A stretch of 64,000 nucleotides of DNA, taken from contig DYEC01000012.1 in NCBI GenBank assembly GCA_020725865.1, forward strand, positions 124,001 to 188,000, written 5' to 3'. Every line of letters begins with the position of its first letter. Position 1 is the stretch's first letter. Below are positions 7,927 to 16,893 of this stretch, in pieces. Both the position numbers and the translations under genes were made by a program. The notes beneath the pieces are model-generated. The model was not told the origin of the DNA and ran no database searches. It was given only the letters and a program-made list of their open reading frames with translations. Source of the DNA: Anaerolinea sp. GTDB taxonomy: Bacteria > Chloroflexota > Anaerolineae > Anaerolineales > Anaerolineaceae.

Positions 7927-8698
7927 AGAGGTTGATAGACTTCGCTATTATTATTTTGAAGTTCTTGACTCTGAGAATCTGATTCAGGCTATTTTTACCC
8001 GCCGCGGCGGCGTCAGCCCATCCCCCTGGAACACATTGAATTTGGGCGGTAGCCTTGGCGATAGTCGAGAAAATGTGATAGAAAACCGAGAACGGATTTT
8101 CAGGGTCATTAATCGTCCAGTGTCTTCTTTGTTTGATGTATGGCAGGTACACAGCAGAGATGTTATTTGTACCCATGAACCTCGTCAGCTGGATGCCCCG
8201 CACAAAAAAGCGGATGCAATTATTACGGATCGTTCTGAGGTTACTCTTTTAATGCGGTTTGCGGATTGTGTACCGATTTTTCTTTATGATCCGAAATGCC
8301 GCGTCGTTGGTATTGTTCACGCGGGATGGCAGGGAACCGTGAGGAAGATTGCGTCTGTTGCAGTGGAGACGATGTGCCGGAAATACGGCTCAGATCCTGA
8401 AAATATTCTGGCTGGTGTTGGGCCATCCATCGGGCCAGATCATTACGAAATTGGGACAGATGTCATCAATGCGGTCCAGCGCTCCTTTTGTTCTGATGCC
8501 TCGGCAGTACTTATTCATCGGGATTCTCGTGTATACTTTGACTTGTGGCAGGCAAATCGCATGATTTTGGAAGAGAGCGGCGTGAAACATATCGAAGTAG
8601 CGGGTATTTGTACAGCTTGTCATACTGATGACTGGTACTCACATCGAGGCGAGAATGGTAAAACAGGACGGTTTGGTGCTGTCATTGCGTTGCTGTGA
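7916..8698 (+). CDS. pgeF: Laccase-domain protein / peptidoglycan editing factor PgeF
   Basis: A 260-residue member of the YfiH/PgeF (Cu-oxidase_4, 'multicopper polyphenol oxidase') family. Members have been reported as purine-nucleoside phosphorylase/deaminase enzymes and as factors that remove mis-incorporated Ser from muropeptides. The metal-binding set is visible: VWQVHSRDV, ADCVPIFLYDPK, GIVHAGWQGT, GPSIGPDHYEIG and the terminal CTACHTDDWYSHRGE. ATG 7916 with GGGAGA upstream is preferred over an in-frame TTG 15 codons earlier. It overlaps the end of the DUF2085 gene by 11 nt and precedes yggS, a common arrangement. Confidence 0.93.
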   Translation: MPFREVDRLRYYYFEVLDSENLIQAIFTRRGGVSPSPWNTLNLGGSLGDSRENVIENRERIFRVINRPVSSLFDVWQVHSRDVICTHEPRQLDAPHKKADAIITDRSEVTLLMRFADCVPIFLYDPKCRVVGIVHAGWQGTVRKIASVAVETMCRKYGSDPENILAGVGPSIGPDHYEIGTDVINAVQRSFCSDASAVLIHRDSRVYFDLWQANRMILEESGVKHIEVAGICTACHTDDWYSHRGENGKTGRFGAVIALL

Positions 8699-8703
8699 GC
8701 TTT

Positions 8704-9456
8704 ATGATTGATCTGGTAGCAATTATTCGCGAAAAAATGGATCGTTTCAGGGAGAATGTTTCCCGCATTGCAACGCGATGCGGGAGAAATCCCCAGGAGA
8801 TCACCATTGTCATTGTGACCAAGGCGCAGCCAATCGAGGTGGTGCAAGCAGCAATTGGTGCCGGTGCAACATGTCTTGGTGAAAACTATCCAGAGGAAGC
8901 ACAAGAAAAAATTCGGGCAATTAAAGCAGACAATGTCGAATGGCACATGATCGGTCATTTGCAAAGTAGAAAGTCCAAAATCGTTGTGGAACTTTTTGAT
9001 ATGTTGCATTCACTAGATAGTGTACATCTGGCGCAAAAGCTGTCCTTACTATGCCAGCAGGTTAATAGAGTATTACCGGTTTTGTTACAGTTTAATGTGA
9101 GCGGCGAAGAGAGCAAATATGGATGGCATGCCTGGGACGAATCGGGATGGGACACCTTGCTTCCAGAGCTGGAGAGGATTATTGCCTTGCCGGGACTTCA
9201 GATAAAGGGGCTGATGACTATGCCTCCGTTATTTGAAAACCCAGAGCAGGTTAGGCCTTATTTTTCCCGTTTGCGAGTGTTGAGAGATTACCTTTCTCGT
9301 CATTTTCCTAATGTTATCTGGGATGATTTATCAATGGGGACCAGTGTAGATTATCCAATCGCGATTCAAGAAGGCGCAACGTATATCCGCATTGGAGAAG
9401 CTATTCTTGGTCCGCGACCAACCAAATTTCACCATAGACAGGGAAGTGATAAATGA
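8704..9456 (+). CDS. yggS: YggS-family PLP homeostasis protein
   Basis: A 250-residue single-domain, alanine-racemase-fold PLP-binding protein (PLPBP/YggS/YlmE) that buffers cellular pyridoxal phosphate; it has no known enzymatic reaction. The PLP lysine is in IVIVTKAQPIEVV (about residue 39). WHMIGHLQSRKSK and SMGTSVDYPIAI match the family. ATG 8704 is chosen; a GTG at 8695 would overlap the pgeF stop and is possible. It is coupled to yggT by an ATGA overlap, as in the classical ylm/ygg cluster, but sepF is missing here. Confidence 0.95.
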   Translation: MIDLVAIIREKMDRFRENVSRIATRCGRNPQEITIVIVTKAQPIEVVQAAIGAGATCLGENYPEEAQEKIRAIKADNVEWHMIGHLQSRKSKIVVELFDMLHSLDSVHLAQKLSLLCQQVNRVLPVLLQFNVSGEESKYGWHAWDESGWDTLLPELERIIALPGLQIKGLMTMPPLFENPEQVRPYFSRLRVLRDYLSRHFPNVIWDDLSMGTSVDYPIAIQEGATYIRIGEAILGPRPTKFHHRQGSDK

Positions 9457-9716
9457 TTGATAGCTTAATAACGTTTATCCAATTAATTTCTCAGTTGATG
9501 ACCATTCTGGTAATAGCCAGCGCGGTATTGTCTTTCTTTATGTCGCCATTTCATCCTGTTCGGAATGCATTGGATCGTATAGTCAATCCTCTGTTAGCGC
9601 CTATTCGCAAAGTTGTCCCACCTGTTCAAAATATTGATTTCAGTCCTTTGATATTTATTGTGCTCCTTGAGATCATTACATCGCTGGTTGTTCGACTTCT
9701 TGTGGCTTTGAGGTGA
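9453..9716 (+). CDS. yggT: YggT-family membrane protein
   Basis: An 87-residue protein with two transmembrane helices (about residues 7-28 and 62-85) around a cytoplasmic loop with the conserved segment NPLLAPIRKVVPP (residues about 45-57). YggT/YlmG/CCB3 proteins are linked to membrane organisation, division and cytochrome b6 assembly in chloroplasts; the bacterial role is not settled. It overlaps yggS by 4 nt and is followed 3 nt later by a DUF167 gene. Confidence 0.92.
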   Translation: MIDSLITFIQLISQLMTILVIASAVLSFFMSPFHPVRNALDRIVNPLLAPIRKVVPPVQNIDFSPLIFIVLLEIITSLVVRLLVALR

Positions 9717-9719
9717 AAA

Positions 9720-10046
9720 ATGACCAATAGCCGAAATTATGTTTTTCACAACGGGAAATCTGGTGCGGCGATCACAGTGCATGTGATAGTGCGTGCAGCA
9801 AAAGATGAGATTGCTGGATTACTGGATGATGGAACTCTCAAGATTCGTTTGAAAACAACTGCCACAAAAACCGATGTCAACCCAGTGCTTATCGGGTTTC
9901 TGGCAAAAATTCTAAACGTGTCACCTGATCAAATTGAGGTTGTTGCTGGAATTGATGGTTCTGATAAGTTGGTTGCAGTAGTGGGGCTTGAGCCAAAGAT
10001 AGTCCAGGAGCGCATTTTACGATGTTTTAATCAGTCAGGGGGCTAG
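9720..10046 (+). CDS. yggU: DUF167 / YggU-family protein
   Basis: A 108-residue basic protein of the UPF0235 (DUF167, YggU) family. The core is ITVHVIVRAAKDEIAG at the N-terminus, LKIRLKTTATKTDVNPVLIGFLAK in the middle, and the helix with VSPDQIEVVAGIDGSDKLVAV. No biochemical function is established. It completes the yggS-yggT-yggU run. The last 12 nt overlap the 3' end of the convergent NACHT/HEAT gene. Confidence 0.9.
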   Translation: MTNSRNYVFHNGKSGAAITVHVIVRAAKDEIAGLLDDGTLKIRLKTTATKTDVNPVLIGFLAKILNVSPDQIEVVAGIDGSDKLVAVVGLEPKIVQERILRCFNQSGG

Positions 10047-12539
10047 GGCGATAGATGTGTCCGTAGCTGTAAGATACCAGCAAGCATTGTAAGCTGCTTC
10101 CTGCAGGATACCCGTTTCCAAAGAAACGGTTTCATATAAAGCGAGCATAGTATCCTTTGAGGGAACCTTTTTCAGATATTCCATTGCCGCCAGTTTTTCT
10201 TCGGGAGTCCCCTCCTTTAGAGCCGTTAACAGTACTTCAGTTGCTGGTTGGCTGACAGAAAGCCCAATACCCAATTTGCTTGCGAATGCAATTAACCAAG
10301 GGGATTCATGGGGGGGCGGTAGCAGGATAAATGCTTTAGCTGGTGGTTGTTGTAGTTTTTCCAGTGCTCTTATAGCAGCGTTGCGGACTACCCATTGACC
10401 ATCTTCTACAGAAATTTTTTCCAGTAAAGGTGGTACCCACTCATCTCTAATCAGGGATAGACCGTAGACGGCCGCCCACCGTGTCATTAAGTCTTCTGAT
10501 TTGACCGCTTCTTTTAGATATTCGTGTCCTTCTGGAGGTGTTGCAGCCAGCGTTTCTGCTGCTATCTGCCTCAGACTTTCTTCGCCACTCATCAATGCAG
10601 TAACAATTGCCTGTTGTGTGGAGGGTGTTCCAATGGCGCTCAAGGCAAGACATGCTGCATTGCGTACGCCCTCTGAAGAATCGGCCATTAGGCTGGATAA
10701 TTCTGGTACAGCTTTTCCATCCTGCAGTGCACCACAACCCAAGACTGCCAGTTGGCGTACGGTTGCAGAGTTTGAACGCAATAATTGTCGCATAAGTGTG
10801 GCAACCAGCGGATCATTGGAATTAATCATTCCTGCCAGCATACGGGATTTTGCAAGCAGCGGGAGTCTCTCATCATGCAATAATTCCACCAGGCGACGCA
10901 TGATCGCGGTTTTCCATTCATACTCTCCGGAGACATCCTTGACTGCTCTCACACAAAGGATGAAATTTTTGTGCAAGGGGAAATCTTGTTGGGTAACCGT
11001 TTTTTTTGCCCATTGGGTTGCCTGCCCCCGACTGACCATAAACTGTGCGGCAAGTATCTTCGCACTCCAGAATTGATGGTGCAGGATATTTTCATCTTCG
11101 TTCTCGGCTGCGCAGCCTGCCAGATACCCTATGATCAGTGGGTGGCCAAAGCGAATCTCTTCTTCTGCGTGTTCGGTGAATATTCCTAACTCCAGAAGTG
11201 AATTAATTGCCCGACCACTGGAAGATACTTTGACGGGTTGCTTTTTGCTCACCTCTTGTGTTCTGTTGGCAATTTCTTCTTCAGGATGTTGTTGTGCTTG
11301 TATGTCTGGAGTGTATTTTGCAAAAAACTTTTCTATTTCATCATAACGATAACTGATACGCTGGTTGTAACACATATTCAGAGCCAGTTTTTCAAGTGCC
11401 TGCCTGGGAAGCAATGATCCAGTAAACCGTTGCAAATAAACGTCAAGAGCCTCATGCAACTTTATTTCTGTGATATCCCCAGCGTAAATTGCCCATAAGA
11501 GTAAAGTCCACTCCAGAGGAGTGTAGTAACGGTTTTCACCGAGCAACCAATTTGTTATTAGATGCGGGTTGAGTGGTTCCAGAGAATATTTTCTCTCGAT
11601 TTCTGGCGCGAGGTGAGTATTCCATTGCTTCCCCCACTGAGAGAAATATTGACGACACTCTTCTCGATTCCAGGCGGCGACACCCACAAAATGTATTGGA
11701 AGAACGCCCAGCCCATCTATGTCATGTGGTGAGATTGTTGTGATGAACCTGATGGCAGGATACCTTTCAAGTAATAGCTTGAGAAACAAAGCGGCTTCCT
11801 TAAGGCTCGCAGGTGGTAGTTCATCCAACCCATCCAGCAAGAATAAGACTCTACCTTCTGATACGGCATTTTGAAGGAAGCGGGAAAATCTTGATTGTAT
11901 GGTGAGGGGCAGGAAACCTTTATATGCTTCACTAATTAAAGCCAAGGGATCATCAGCTTCCTGCGCTTTTTCGTAATTGATATCAAGGATGTGTAGAAAA
12001 ATAGGCACAAATGAAGCAATTGTTTCAGTTTCGGGATTACTTTTAGCTATCAAGGTAGCGATATATGCCAGAGTTACTGTTTTACCACTGCCTGCGTTCC
12101 CTATTAGGGCTATGTTTGCCTTGCTTTCAATAAGATGTTGCGGAGAGATTGTGCTAGTGCTGTATTGAGCGCTGAGCTCTGGGCAATCTGGGAAATAAGG
12201 TATGGTTTGGTCAATCAGGCTGTTTGGTTTGCTGTCTTGATCTGGATCAAATGGGATGGGTGGTGGAATGAGCCTTGGCGGGACAAGGATTTCCTCGAGA
12301 GAGAACAAAGAATGTGCGAGGTGTTGGTACTGAGAACGGCGCAGGGTCTCCTGACGAATAGCAATTTCTACGCTGGAAAGACTTTTTTTCTGCGCAGCTT
12401 CTTTTCTCTGACGAAAGTATTCTTGAAATACGGGAAAATACCCTTTTAATCTTGAGATGAACCACCAGAATAGAGAGGCTGTGAGAAAGCCAAGCCAGAA
12501 AGAAATTTGATCCACCTGAATATTGGGAAAGCCGGGCAT
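10035..12539 (-). CDS. Membrane-anchored NACHT-type STAND NTPase with HEAT repeats
   Basis: An 834-residue protein. An N-terminal transmembrane helix (about residues 9-30) is followed by a charged, probably cytoplasmic helix. A P-loop NTPase of NACHT/STAND type follows, with Walker A GNAGSGKTVT near residue 150 and Walker B RVLFLLDGLDELPP near residue 236. The C-terminal third (about residues 560-834) is a run of HEAT/PBS-lyase-like repeats (for example AVLGCGALQDGKAVPELSSL and ACLALSAIGTPSTQQAIVTA). Such proteins act as ligand-triggered switches; bacterial NACHT proteins include antiphage sensors and regulators. No nuclease, TIR or protease effector domain is visible. ATG 12539 lies 2 nt after the upstream zinc-ribbon gene and has AGGAT upstream. 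An in-frame start 37 codons earlier would lie within that gene. Confidence 0.85.
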   Translation of the reverse strand: MPGFPNIQVDQISFWLGFLTASLFWWFISRLKGYFPVFQEYFRQRKEAAQKKSLSSVEIAIRQETLRRSQYQHLAHSLFSLEEILVPPRLIPPPIPFDPDQDSKPNSLIDQTIPYFPDCPELSAQYSTSTISPQHLIESKANIALIGNAGSGKTVTLAYIATLIAKSNPETETIASFVPIFLHILDINYEKAQEADDPLALISEAYKGFLPLTIQSRFSRFLQNAVSEGRVLFLLDGLDELPPASLKEAALFLKLLLERYPAIRFITTISPHDIDGLGVLPIHFVGVAAWNREECRQYFSQWGKQWNTHLAPEIERKYSLEPLNPHLITNWLLGENRYYTPLEWTLLLWAIYAGDITEIKLHEALDVYLQRFTGSLLPRQALEKLALNMCYNQRISYRYDEIEKFFAKYTPDIQAQQHPEEEIANRTQEVSKKQPVKVSSSGRAINSLLELGIFTEHAEEEIRFGHPLIIGYLAGCAAENEDENILHHQFWSAKILAAQFMVSRGQATQWAKKTVTQQDFPLHKNFILCVRAVKDVSGEYEWKTAIMRRLVELLHDERLPLLAKSRMLAGMINSNDPLVATLMRQLLRSNSATVRQLAVLGCGALQDGKAVPELSSLMADSSEGVRNAACLALSAIGTPSTQQAIVTALMSGEESLRQIAAETLAATPPEGHEYLKEAVKSEDLMTRWAAVYGLSLIRDEWVPPLLEKISVEDGQWVVRNAAIRALEKLQQPPAKAFILLPPPHESPWLIAFASKLGIGLSVSQPATEVLLTALKEGTPEEKLAAMEYLKKVPSKDTMLALYETVSLETGILQEAAYNACWYLTATDTSIALAP

Positions 12540-12541
12540 GG

Positions 12542-13243
12542 TTATCCTGCAAAAAGTACTCTGCCACACGAGGAACAAAACACAATTGTTGATGATGCGC
12601 GAATGTTTTGCAATTCGGCGGGTCGGATGGTGGCGCCACAGGCTTTGCAAGCATTATCCTCAACTTTGGTGACAGCAACGCCGCGTTTCCGTTGCCTGAG
12701 TTGCTCATACGTTGCTAAATTATCTGCAGAAATTGAACCAAGGATTGCTTTCCTTTTCTCGCTTAGACTTTTGATCCTGGACAATAAACGGTTTTTTTCT
12801 TCCAAGAGTTTAGATTGGACTTGGTTATGATCTAGTTGTGCTTGTGAGAAATCCTGCTGCGCTACGGTAAGCATTTGTTCAGCCTGCTCTAATGTTAACA
12901 TTGCCTCAAGTTGTTCGTCTTCCAATGTAGATAATCTGCGTTTCAGGGATGCAATTTCGGATTGCAAATCCTGAAGCTCTTTGGGGTTGCGAATTTTTCC
13001 ACTATAGAGAGAAGATTCACTGGTTTCGATTTTCAAGCGGATGCTTTGGACATTGCTTTCAATTTGTTTCAATGCCTGCTGGGCAAGCAGCAGACTCTGT
13101 TTTGCTTCTCTTAAACGCGCTTCGTATTGACGCAAATGCTCATCGTTTATCAATCGCTTGTTAATCTCCTCAATTTGCAGGTTGATTTGATCATTTTCTG
13201 TATCAATCTGTTGCAATTGGAAGAGGTGAAGAGATTGATTCAT
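12542..13243 (-). CDS. Coiled-coil zinc-ribbon protein (CT398-like, C4 type)
   Basis: A 233-residue protein whose first ~180 residues form a long antiparallel coiled coil rich in Q, E, L and K. It ends in a C4 zinc ribbon, CKACGATIRPAE then CSSCGRVLF (about residues 203-231). This architecture is shared with Chlamydia CT398 and H. pylori HP0958/FlgZ, which bind sigma-54 or RNA, but the exact role here is unknown. It is the first gene of a two-gene unit with the NACHT/HEAT gene, separated by 2 nt. A good promoter ends 7 nt before the ATG, so the transcript is probably leaderless. Confidence 0.88.
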   Translation of the reverse strand: MNQSLHLFQLQQIDTENDQINLQIEEINKRLINDEHLRQYEARLREAKQSLLLAQQALKQIESNVQSIRLKIETSESSLYSGKIRNPKELQDLQSEIASLKRRLSTLEDEQLEAMLTLEQAEQMLTVAQQDFSQAQLDHNQVQSKLLEEKNRLLSRIKSLSEKRKAILGSISADNLATYEQLRQRKRGVAVTKVEDNACKACGATIRPAELQNIRASSTIVFCSSCGRVLFAG

Positions 13244-13250
13244 AGTAGTT

Positions 13251-13279
13251 ATTATAGAGTCACTGAAAAGTTATGACAA
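13251..13279 (-). promoter_or_regulatory. Sigma-70 promoter of the zinc-ribbon/NACHT unit
   Basis: On the minus strand TTGTCA (13279-13274), a 17-nt spacer and TATAAT (13256-13251). The -10 box ends 7 nt before ATG 13243, so the expected start site is at or beside the start codon. This is the best-formed promoter of the leaderless type in the window. Confidence 0.7.
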
Positions 13280-13376
13280 GTTTTGTCGGGCAACGATTTC
13301 AGCCCTTTGACAGCAAACTGTTTTGTTGGGTTCACTGTGCTACATTTTTTGTGTTGTTAACCGCCGCATGTTTGTA

Positions 13377-14525
13377 TTATATCGGAATATCCCAAGGGGC
13401 GGTTCCAATATTTTCCGCCCTTTGTAATGAATGTTGGATAGGTTCACATAATTCTGGCATCACGTCTGCAACAGCTGCAAGCAATCCAAAGCATCCAGCG
13501 ATCATCATGTCTCCAAAGGGTACAGCGAAGTAAGGTTTGAGGCTTGAGCCGCGAAGCAGGTTGCGTCGAGGTCCGGTAACCACAACATTGTAATCAGGAT
13601 GATTGAGTACAAGTGGTTCTTGGTTGTAAATTAACGCCCCATGACCATGATGCCCAAAGACTTGCTCGTGGGTAAGCGTACCATCAGCTAGGGCTTGAAT
13701 CAGGTTTTCTAGATCTGATGCAGTCAGTAGCCCGGTATGATGTTCAAATACGCCCTCGATGCCGTTTCTACTAAGGCGAAAGGCGAGGGTGTGAAAATTG
13801 CCTATATTGACGATGAGCTGGCGTGGGCGAGCGGCAACAACTGGATCAAACATTGCTCCGAGTATGGCAGCTGGAGCAGTGTCCATCACAACCAGGGGAA
13901 CTGGTAGATGACCAGCAGAGTCAACCACTGCCTGAAGACGTGTCATAATGGTGGGAATCTGATCGCTGCGGTAAGCAAAAGCGCTTAAGCGGTTTTCAGC
14001 CCTTATACGTGCATCTAGATAATCAAAACGGAATTGTCGGTCAGAGACGTTCACTGGGGCATTACCGTGATCAAATACTGCCACAGCGATAGCCGCCAAG
14101 TCTTTTAGAGAAACCCCAAAACGCTCAAAGGTGCTCCTAATGGCTTCAAAATCAAAATCGCGCAATTCAAGGCGGGTAATGGATGGAGGTAAAGCTTGTG
14201 CTTCATCTTCGCTAACCAGTTTTATGCCCATTGCAGCAACTGCTTCCAGGTCATCATTGAAAGAACGCGCAGCTTGCAGGGTGGCGTAAATGGGCAATCC
14301 TGCTTTGGCGTGATCCTCAGCAGCCCAAGCACTTGGGCCACCACCCATGATGAATCCAGTTAGTAGAACCGCTTCACCTTTTTGTGTCGCCTGCCGTAGT
14401 CGGTGATTGACCATCATGGTTGGAGAGGGCAGGATCATCTTAAATCCATTTTCGATATCCAAACGAGAGTCGTAAAGGTATATATCTTGAGTACCGGTTC
14501 CAACATCAACGGTTAAGATTTTCAT
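13377..14525 (-). CDS. DUF1786 protein (ASKHA-like, annotated as PFL-activating-like)
   Basis: A 382-residue protein whose N-terminus MKILTVDVGTGTQDIYLYD matches the phosphate-1 loop of the actin/hexokinase (ASKHA) fold. Further motifs are LLTGFIMGGGPSAW, AIAVFDHGNAP and IVNIGNFHTLAFRLSRNGIEG. It matches the DUF1786 family, often annotated 'pyruvate formate-lyase activating-like', though there is no radical-SAM cysteine motif and no PFL gene nearby. True function unknown. It stands alone between the convergent-oriented zinc-ribbon unit and the divergent mutase gene. Confidence 0.75.
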   Translation of the reverse strand: MKILTVDVGTGTQDIYLYDSRLDIENGFKMILPSPTMMVNHRLRQATQKGEAVLLTGFIMGGGPSAWAAEDHAKAGLPIYATLQAARSFNDDLEAVAAMGIKLVSEDEAQALPPSITRLELRDFDFEAIRSTFERFGVSLKDLAAIAVAVFDHGNAPVNVSDRQFRFDYLDARIRAENRLSAFAYRSDQIPTIMTRLQAVVDSAGHLPVPLVVMDTAPAAILGAMFDPVVAARPRQLIVNIGNFHTLAFRLSRNGIEGVFEHHTGLLTASDLENLIQALADGTLTHEQVFGHHGHGALIYNQEPLVLNHPDYNVVVTGPRRNLLRGSSLKPYFAVPFGDMMIAGCFGLLAAVADVMPELCEPIQHSLQRAENIGTAPWDIPI

Positions 14526-14636
14526 AGCTAGGCTGCTCTTTTGTGGATTACAAGGCTAAAGTTTACCATAAACGGACTTAATTTCCACTGGTTTCGAGTA
14601 TACTCTTAATAGCCTTTGAGATGCTAGAGGTGCATA

Positions 14637-16286
14637 ATGACACTTGAAAAAGAATATAAACGCTGGGAAGAAGAGCTCTTAAAACCAGTTGTTGATCGTT
14701 TCCCAGAGCGGAAGGTGAAGTTTGAGACTTCTTCTGGCATACCCGTACCACGTGTGGCTTTACCATACGCGATAGATTATATGGAAAAACTTGGATTTCC
14801 TGGGGACTATCCGTTTACACGTGGTATTCAGCCGACTATGTATCGTGGACGATTCTGGACAATGCGTCAGTATGCTGGCTATGCAACTGCAGAGGAGTCC
14901 AACCGGCGTTATCGTTACTTGCTAGAGCAGGGACAAACGGGCTTGTCAGTTGCCTTTGATTTGCCAACACAAGTTGGATATGACGCAGATGACCCAATTG
15001 CTTCTGGGGAAGTGGGCAAAGTGGGGGTTTCGATCTGCTCCCTGCGTGATATGGAAATTCTGTTCCACGAGATTCCACTGGATAGGGTTTCAACAAGCAT
15101 GACCATTAATGCCCCGGCGGCGATTCTGTTGGCGATGTACATTGCGGTGGCACGGCGGCAGGGGATAGAGGAGAAAAAACTTCGCGGCACAATCCAAAAT
15201 GATATTTTGAAGGAGTATGTTGCGCGCGGAACTTACATTTTCCCGCCTAAGCCCTCAATGCGTCTGATCACCGATGTATTTAAGTATTGCAAGCAGATGG
15301 TTCCGAATTGGAATACGATCAGTATTTCCGGATATCACATCCGAGAGGCGGGTTCAACCGCTGTGCAGGAAGTGGCCTTCACATTGGCAAACGCTATTGC
15401 CTATGTGGAAGCTGCTCTTGAGGTGGGTTTGAAAGTGGATGAGTTTGCGCCGCAACTTTCTTTCTTTTTCAATGCTCATAATCAGTTTTTGGAAGAAATT
15501 GCCAAGTATCGCGCGGCAAGGCGTTTGTGGGCGCAAATCATGAAAGAAAGGTTTGGCGCTAAAAATCCCCAATCCATGATGTTGCGTTTTCATACGCAAA
15601 CAGCAGGCTCAACATTAACAGCGCAACAGCCAGAGAATAATATTGTGCGCGTGACCATTCAAGCGCTTGCAGCAGTACTGGGAGGTACGCAATCGCTTCA
15701 TACAAACAGCATGGATGAAGCTTTGTGGTTACCCACCGAGAAATCTGTACGGGTAGCGTTGCGAACACAGCAGATTATCGCAAATGAATCGGGGGTCGCA
15801 GATACAATTGATCCTCTAGCTGGCTCTTATTTGATTGAATACTTGACTGATGAAATTGCACAGCGAGCGATGACATATATTCAAAAAATCGATGAAATGG
15901 GGGGAGCTTTGGCTGCAATTGAAAGTGGTTATATGCAAAATGAGATTCAGGAAGCAGCCTATCGTTATCAACGGGAAGTGGAAAGAAAAGCGCAGATTGT
16001 TGTCGGGGTAAATGCGTTTCAGATAGATGAAACACCGGAATTGGAACAATTGGCGGTGGATCCTTCCATTGAGGAGAGTCAAAAAAAGCGACTGTCAAAC
16101 GTTCGCGCTGAGCGCGATCATAATCGCGTCAGTGAGCTATTGAGTTACTTGGAGACGGCGGCGCGAGGTGAAGAGAATCTGATGCCCATCTTTATCGAGT
16201 GTGTTGAAAATATGGTTACTCTTGGAGAGATTTGTCATGTGCTGCGACAGGTATGGGGAGAATATCAACCTCCTGCCTGGATATGA
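14637..16286 (+). CDS. mcmA: Methylmalonyl-CoA mutase, large (catalytic) subunit
   Basis: A 549-residue adenosylcobalamin-dependent mutase chain that interconverts methylmalonyl-CoA and succinyl-CoA. It has the TIM-barrel catalytic domain but no C-terminal B12-binding DxHxxG domain, so it needs a separate small subunit. That subunit is not in this window. Visible motifs include [59 protein letters not shown] and [12 protein letters not shown]. The Tyr in TMY and the Arg in PSMR fit methylmalonyl- rather than isobutyryl-CoA specificity, judged by eye. The epimerase gene follows 23 nt later. Confidence 0.9.
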   Translation: MTLEKEYKRWEEELLKPVVDRFPERKVKFETSSGIPVPRVALPYAIDYMEKLGFPGDYPFTRGIQPTMYRGRFWTMRQYAGYATAEESNRRYRYLLEQGQTGLSVAFDLPTQVGYDADDPIASGEVGKVGVSICSLRDMEILFHEIPLDRVSTSMTINAPAAILLAMYIAVARRQGIEEKKLRGTIQNDILKEYVARGTYIFPPKPSMRLITDVFKYCKQMVPNWNTISISGYHIREAGSTAVQEVAFTLANAIAYVEAALEVGLKVDEFAPQLSFFFNAHNQFLEEIAKYRAARRLWAQIMKERFGAKNPQSMMLRFHTQTAGSTLTAQQPENNIVRVTIQALAAVLGGTQSLHTNSMDEALWLPTEKSVRVALRTQQIIANESGVADTIDPLAGSYLIEYLTDEIAQRAMTYIQKIDEMGGALAAIESGYMQNEIQEAAYRYQREVERKAQIVVGVNAFQIDETPELEQLAVDPSIEESQKKRLSNVRAERDHNRVSELLSYLETAARGEENLMPIFIECVENMVTLGEICHVLRQVWGEYQPPAWI

Positions 16287-16309
16287 TGGCGTAAGGATTT
16301 GGAGGAGAA

Positions 16310-16717
16310 ATGGCAAGAATTAAAAAGATTAACCACGTTGCAATTGCTGTCACAGACATTGAACAGGCACTTGTATTCTGGCGTGATGCACTGGGATTGG
16401 ATCTTCATCACGTGGAGGACGTTCCCAGTCAGAAGTCTATGGTGGCTTTCATGCCCGTCGGCGAAAGCGAGGTGGAATTGGTTAAACCCACAGCCGAAGA
16501 TACGGGAGTGGCAAAATTTATTGCTGAACGGGGTGGTGGAATCCACCACCTTTGTTTTGAGGTTGATAATATTGAAGAGATGATCACAGCTTTGAAAGCC
16601 AAAGGTATACGCCTTATCAATGAGTATCCTCTCGAGCTGCCGGGTCGCAAGATGGCTTTTATTCACCCTAAGAGTACTGGCGGCGTGTTGGTAGAGTTAT
16701 ACGAGGTCATCGCTTGA
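16310..16717 (+). CDS. mce: Methylmalonyl-CoA epimerase
   Basis: A 135-residue vicinal-oxygen-chelate protein that interconverts (2R)- and (2S)-methylmalonyl-CoA. Two beta-alpha-beta-beta-beta modules carry the metal ligands: KINHVAIAVTDIEQAL (His about 8), GGGIHHLCFEVDNIEE (His about 82) and a Glu in VLVELYEV near the C-terminus. A Shine-Dalgarno GGAGGAG precedes the ATG. Linked to the mutase large subunit, it forms a propionyl-CoA/succinyl-CoA interconversion unit. Confidence 0.95.
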   Translation: MARIKKINHVAIAVTDIEQALVFWRDALGLDLHHVEDVPSQKSMVAFMPVGESEVELVKPTAEDTGVAKFIAERGGGIHHLCFEVDNIEEMITALKAKGIRLINEYPLELPGRKMAFIHPKSTGGVLVELYEVIA

Positions 16718-16816
16718 GGTTTTTGTTATGAGGATGAAACAATGGCGATGGATAGAGGCGGTTGTCCCTTATCCGTCGCTATTAATCGTCTCGTGATCAT
16801 AACGCGCGGGTGAAAC

Positions 16817-16845
16817 TGGACAATCCATGTGCTTTCAGGTATGAT
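16817..16845 (+). promoter_or_regulatory. Sigma-70 promoter of the atpAGDC operon
   Basis: TGGACA (16817-16822), a 17-nt spacer and TATGAT (16840-16845), about 48 nt before the atpA start. It lies in the 176-nt gap after the epimerase gene. The gap holds no other ORF that I can support, and this promoter would let atpAGDC be expressed apart from any Fo genes. Confidence 0.6.
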
Positions 16846-16893
16846 TCAGCCGTTATGGACATAGGAAGTTTTATTGGGCGGGCTGGAGGTTAA

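Noticed and set aside
10501-11076. Long open frame (191 codons) antisense to the NACHT/HEAT gene
   Set aside because: Composition mirrors the HEAT repeats on the other strand, with no Shine-Dalgarno, no family resemblance and no neighbours; a shadow frame.
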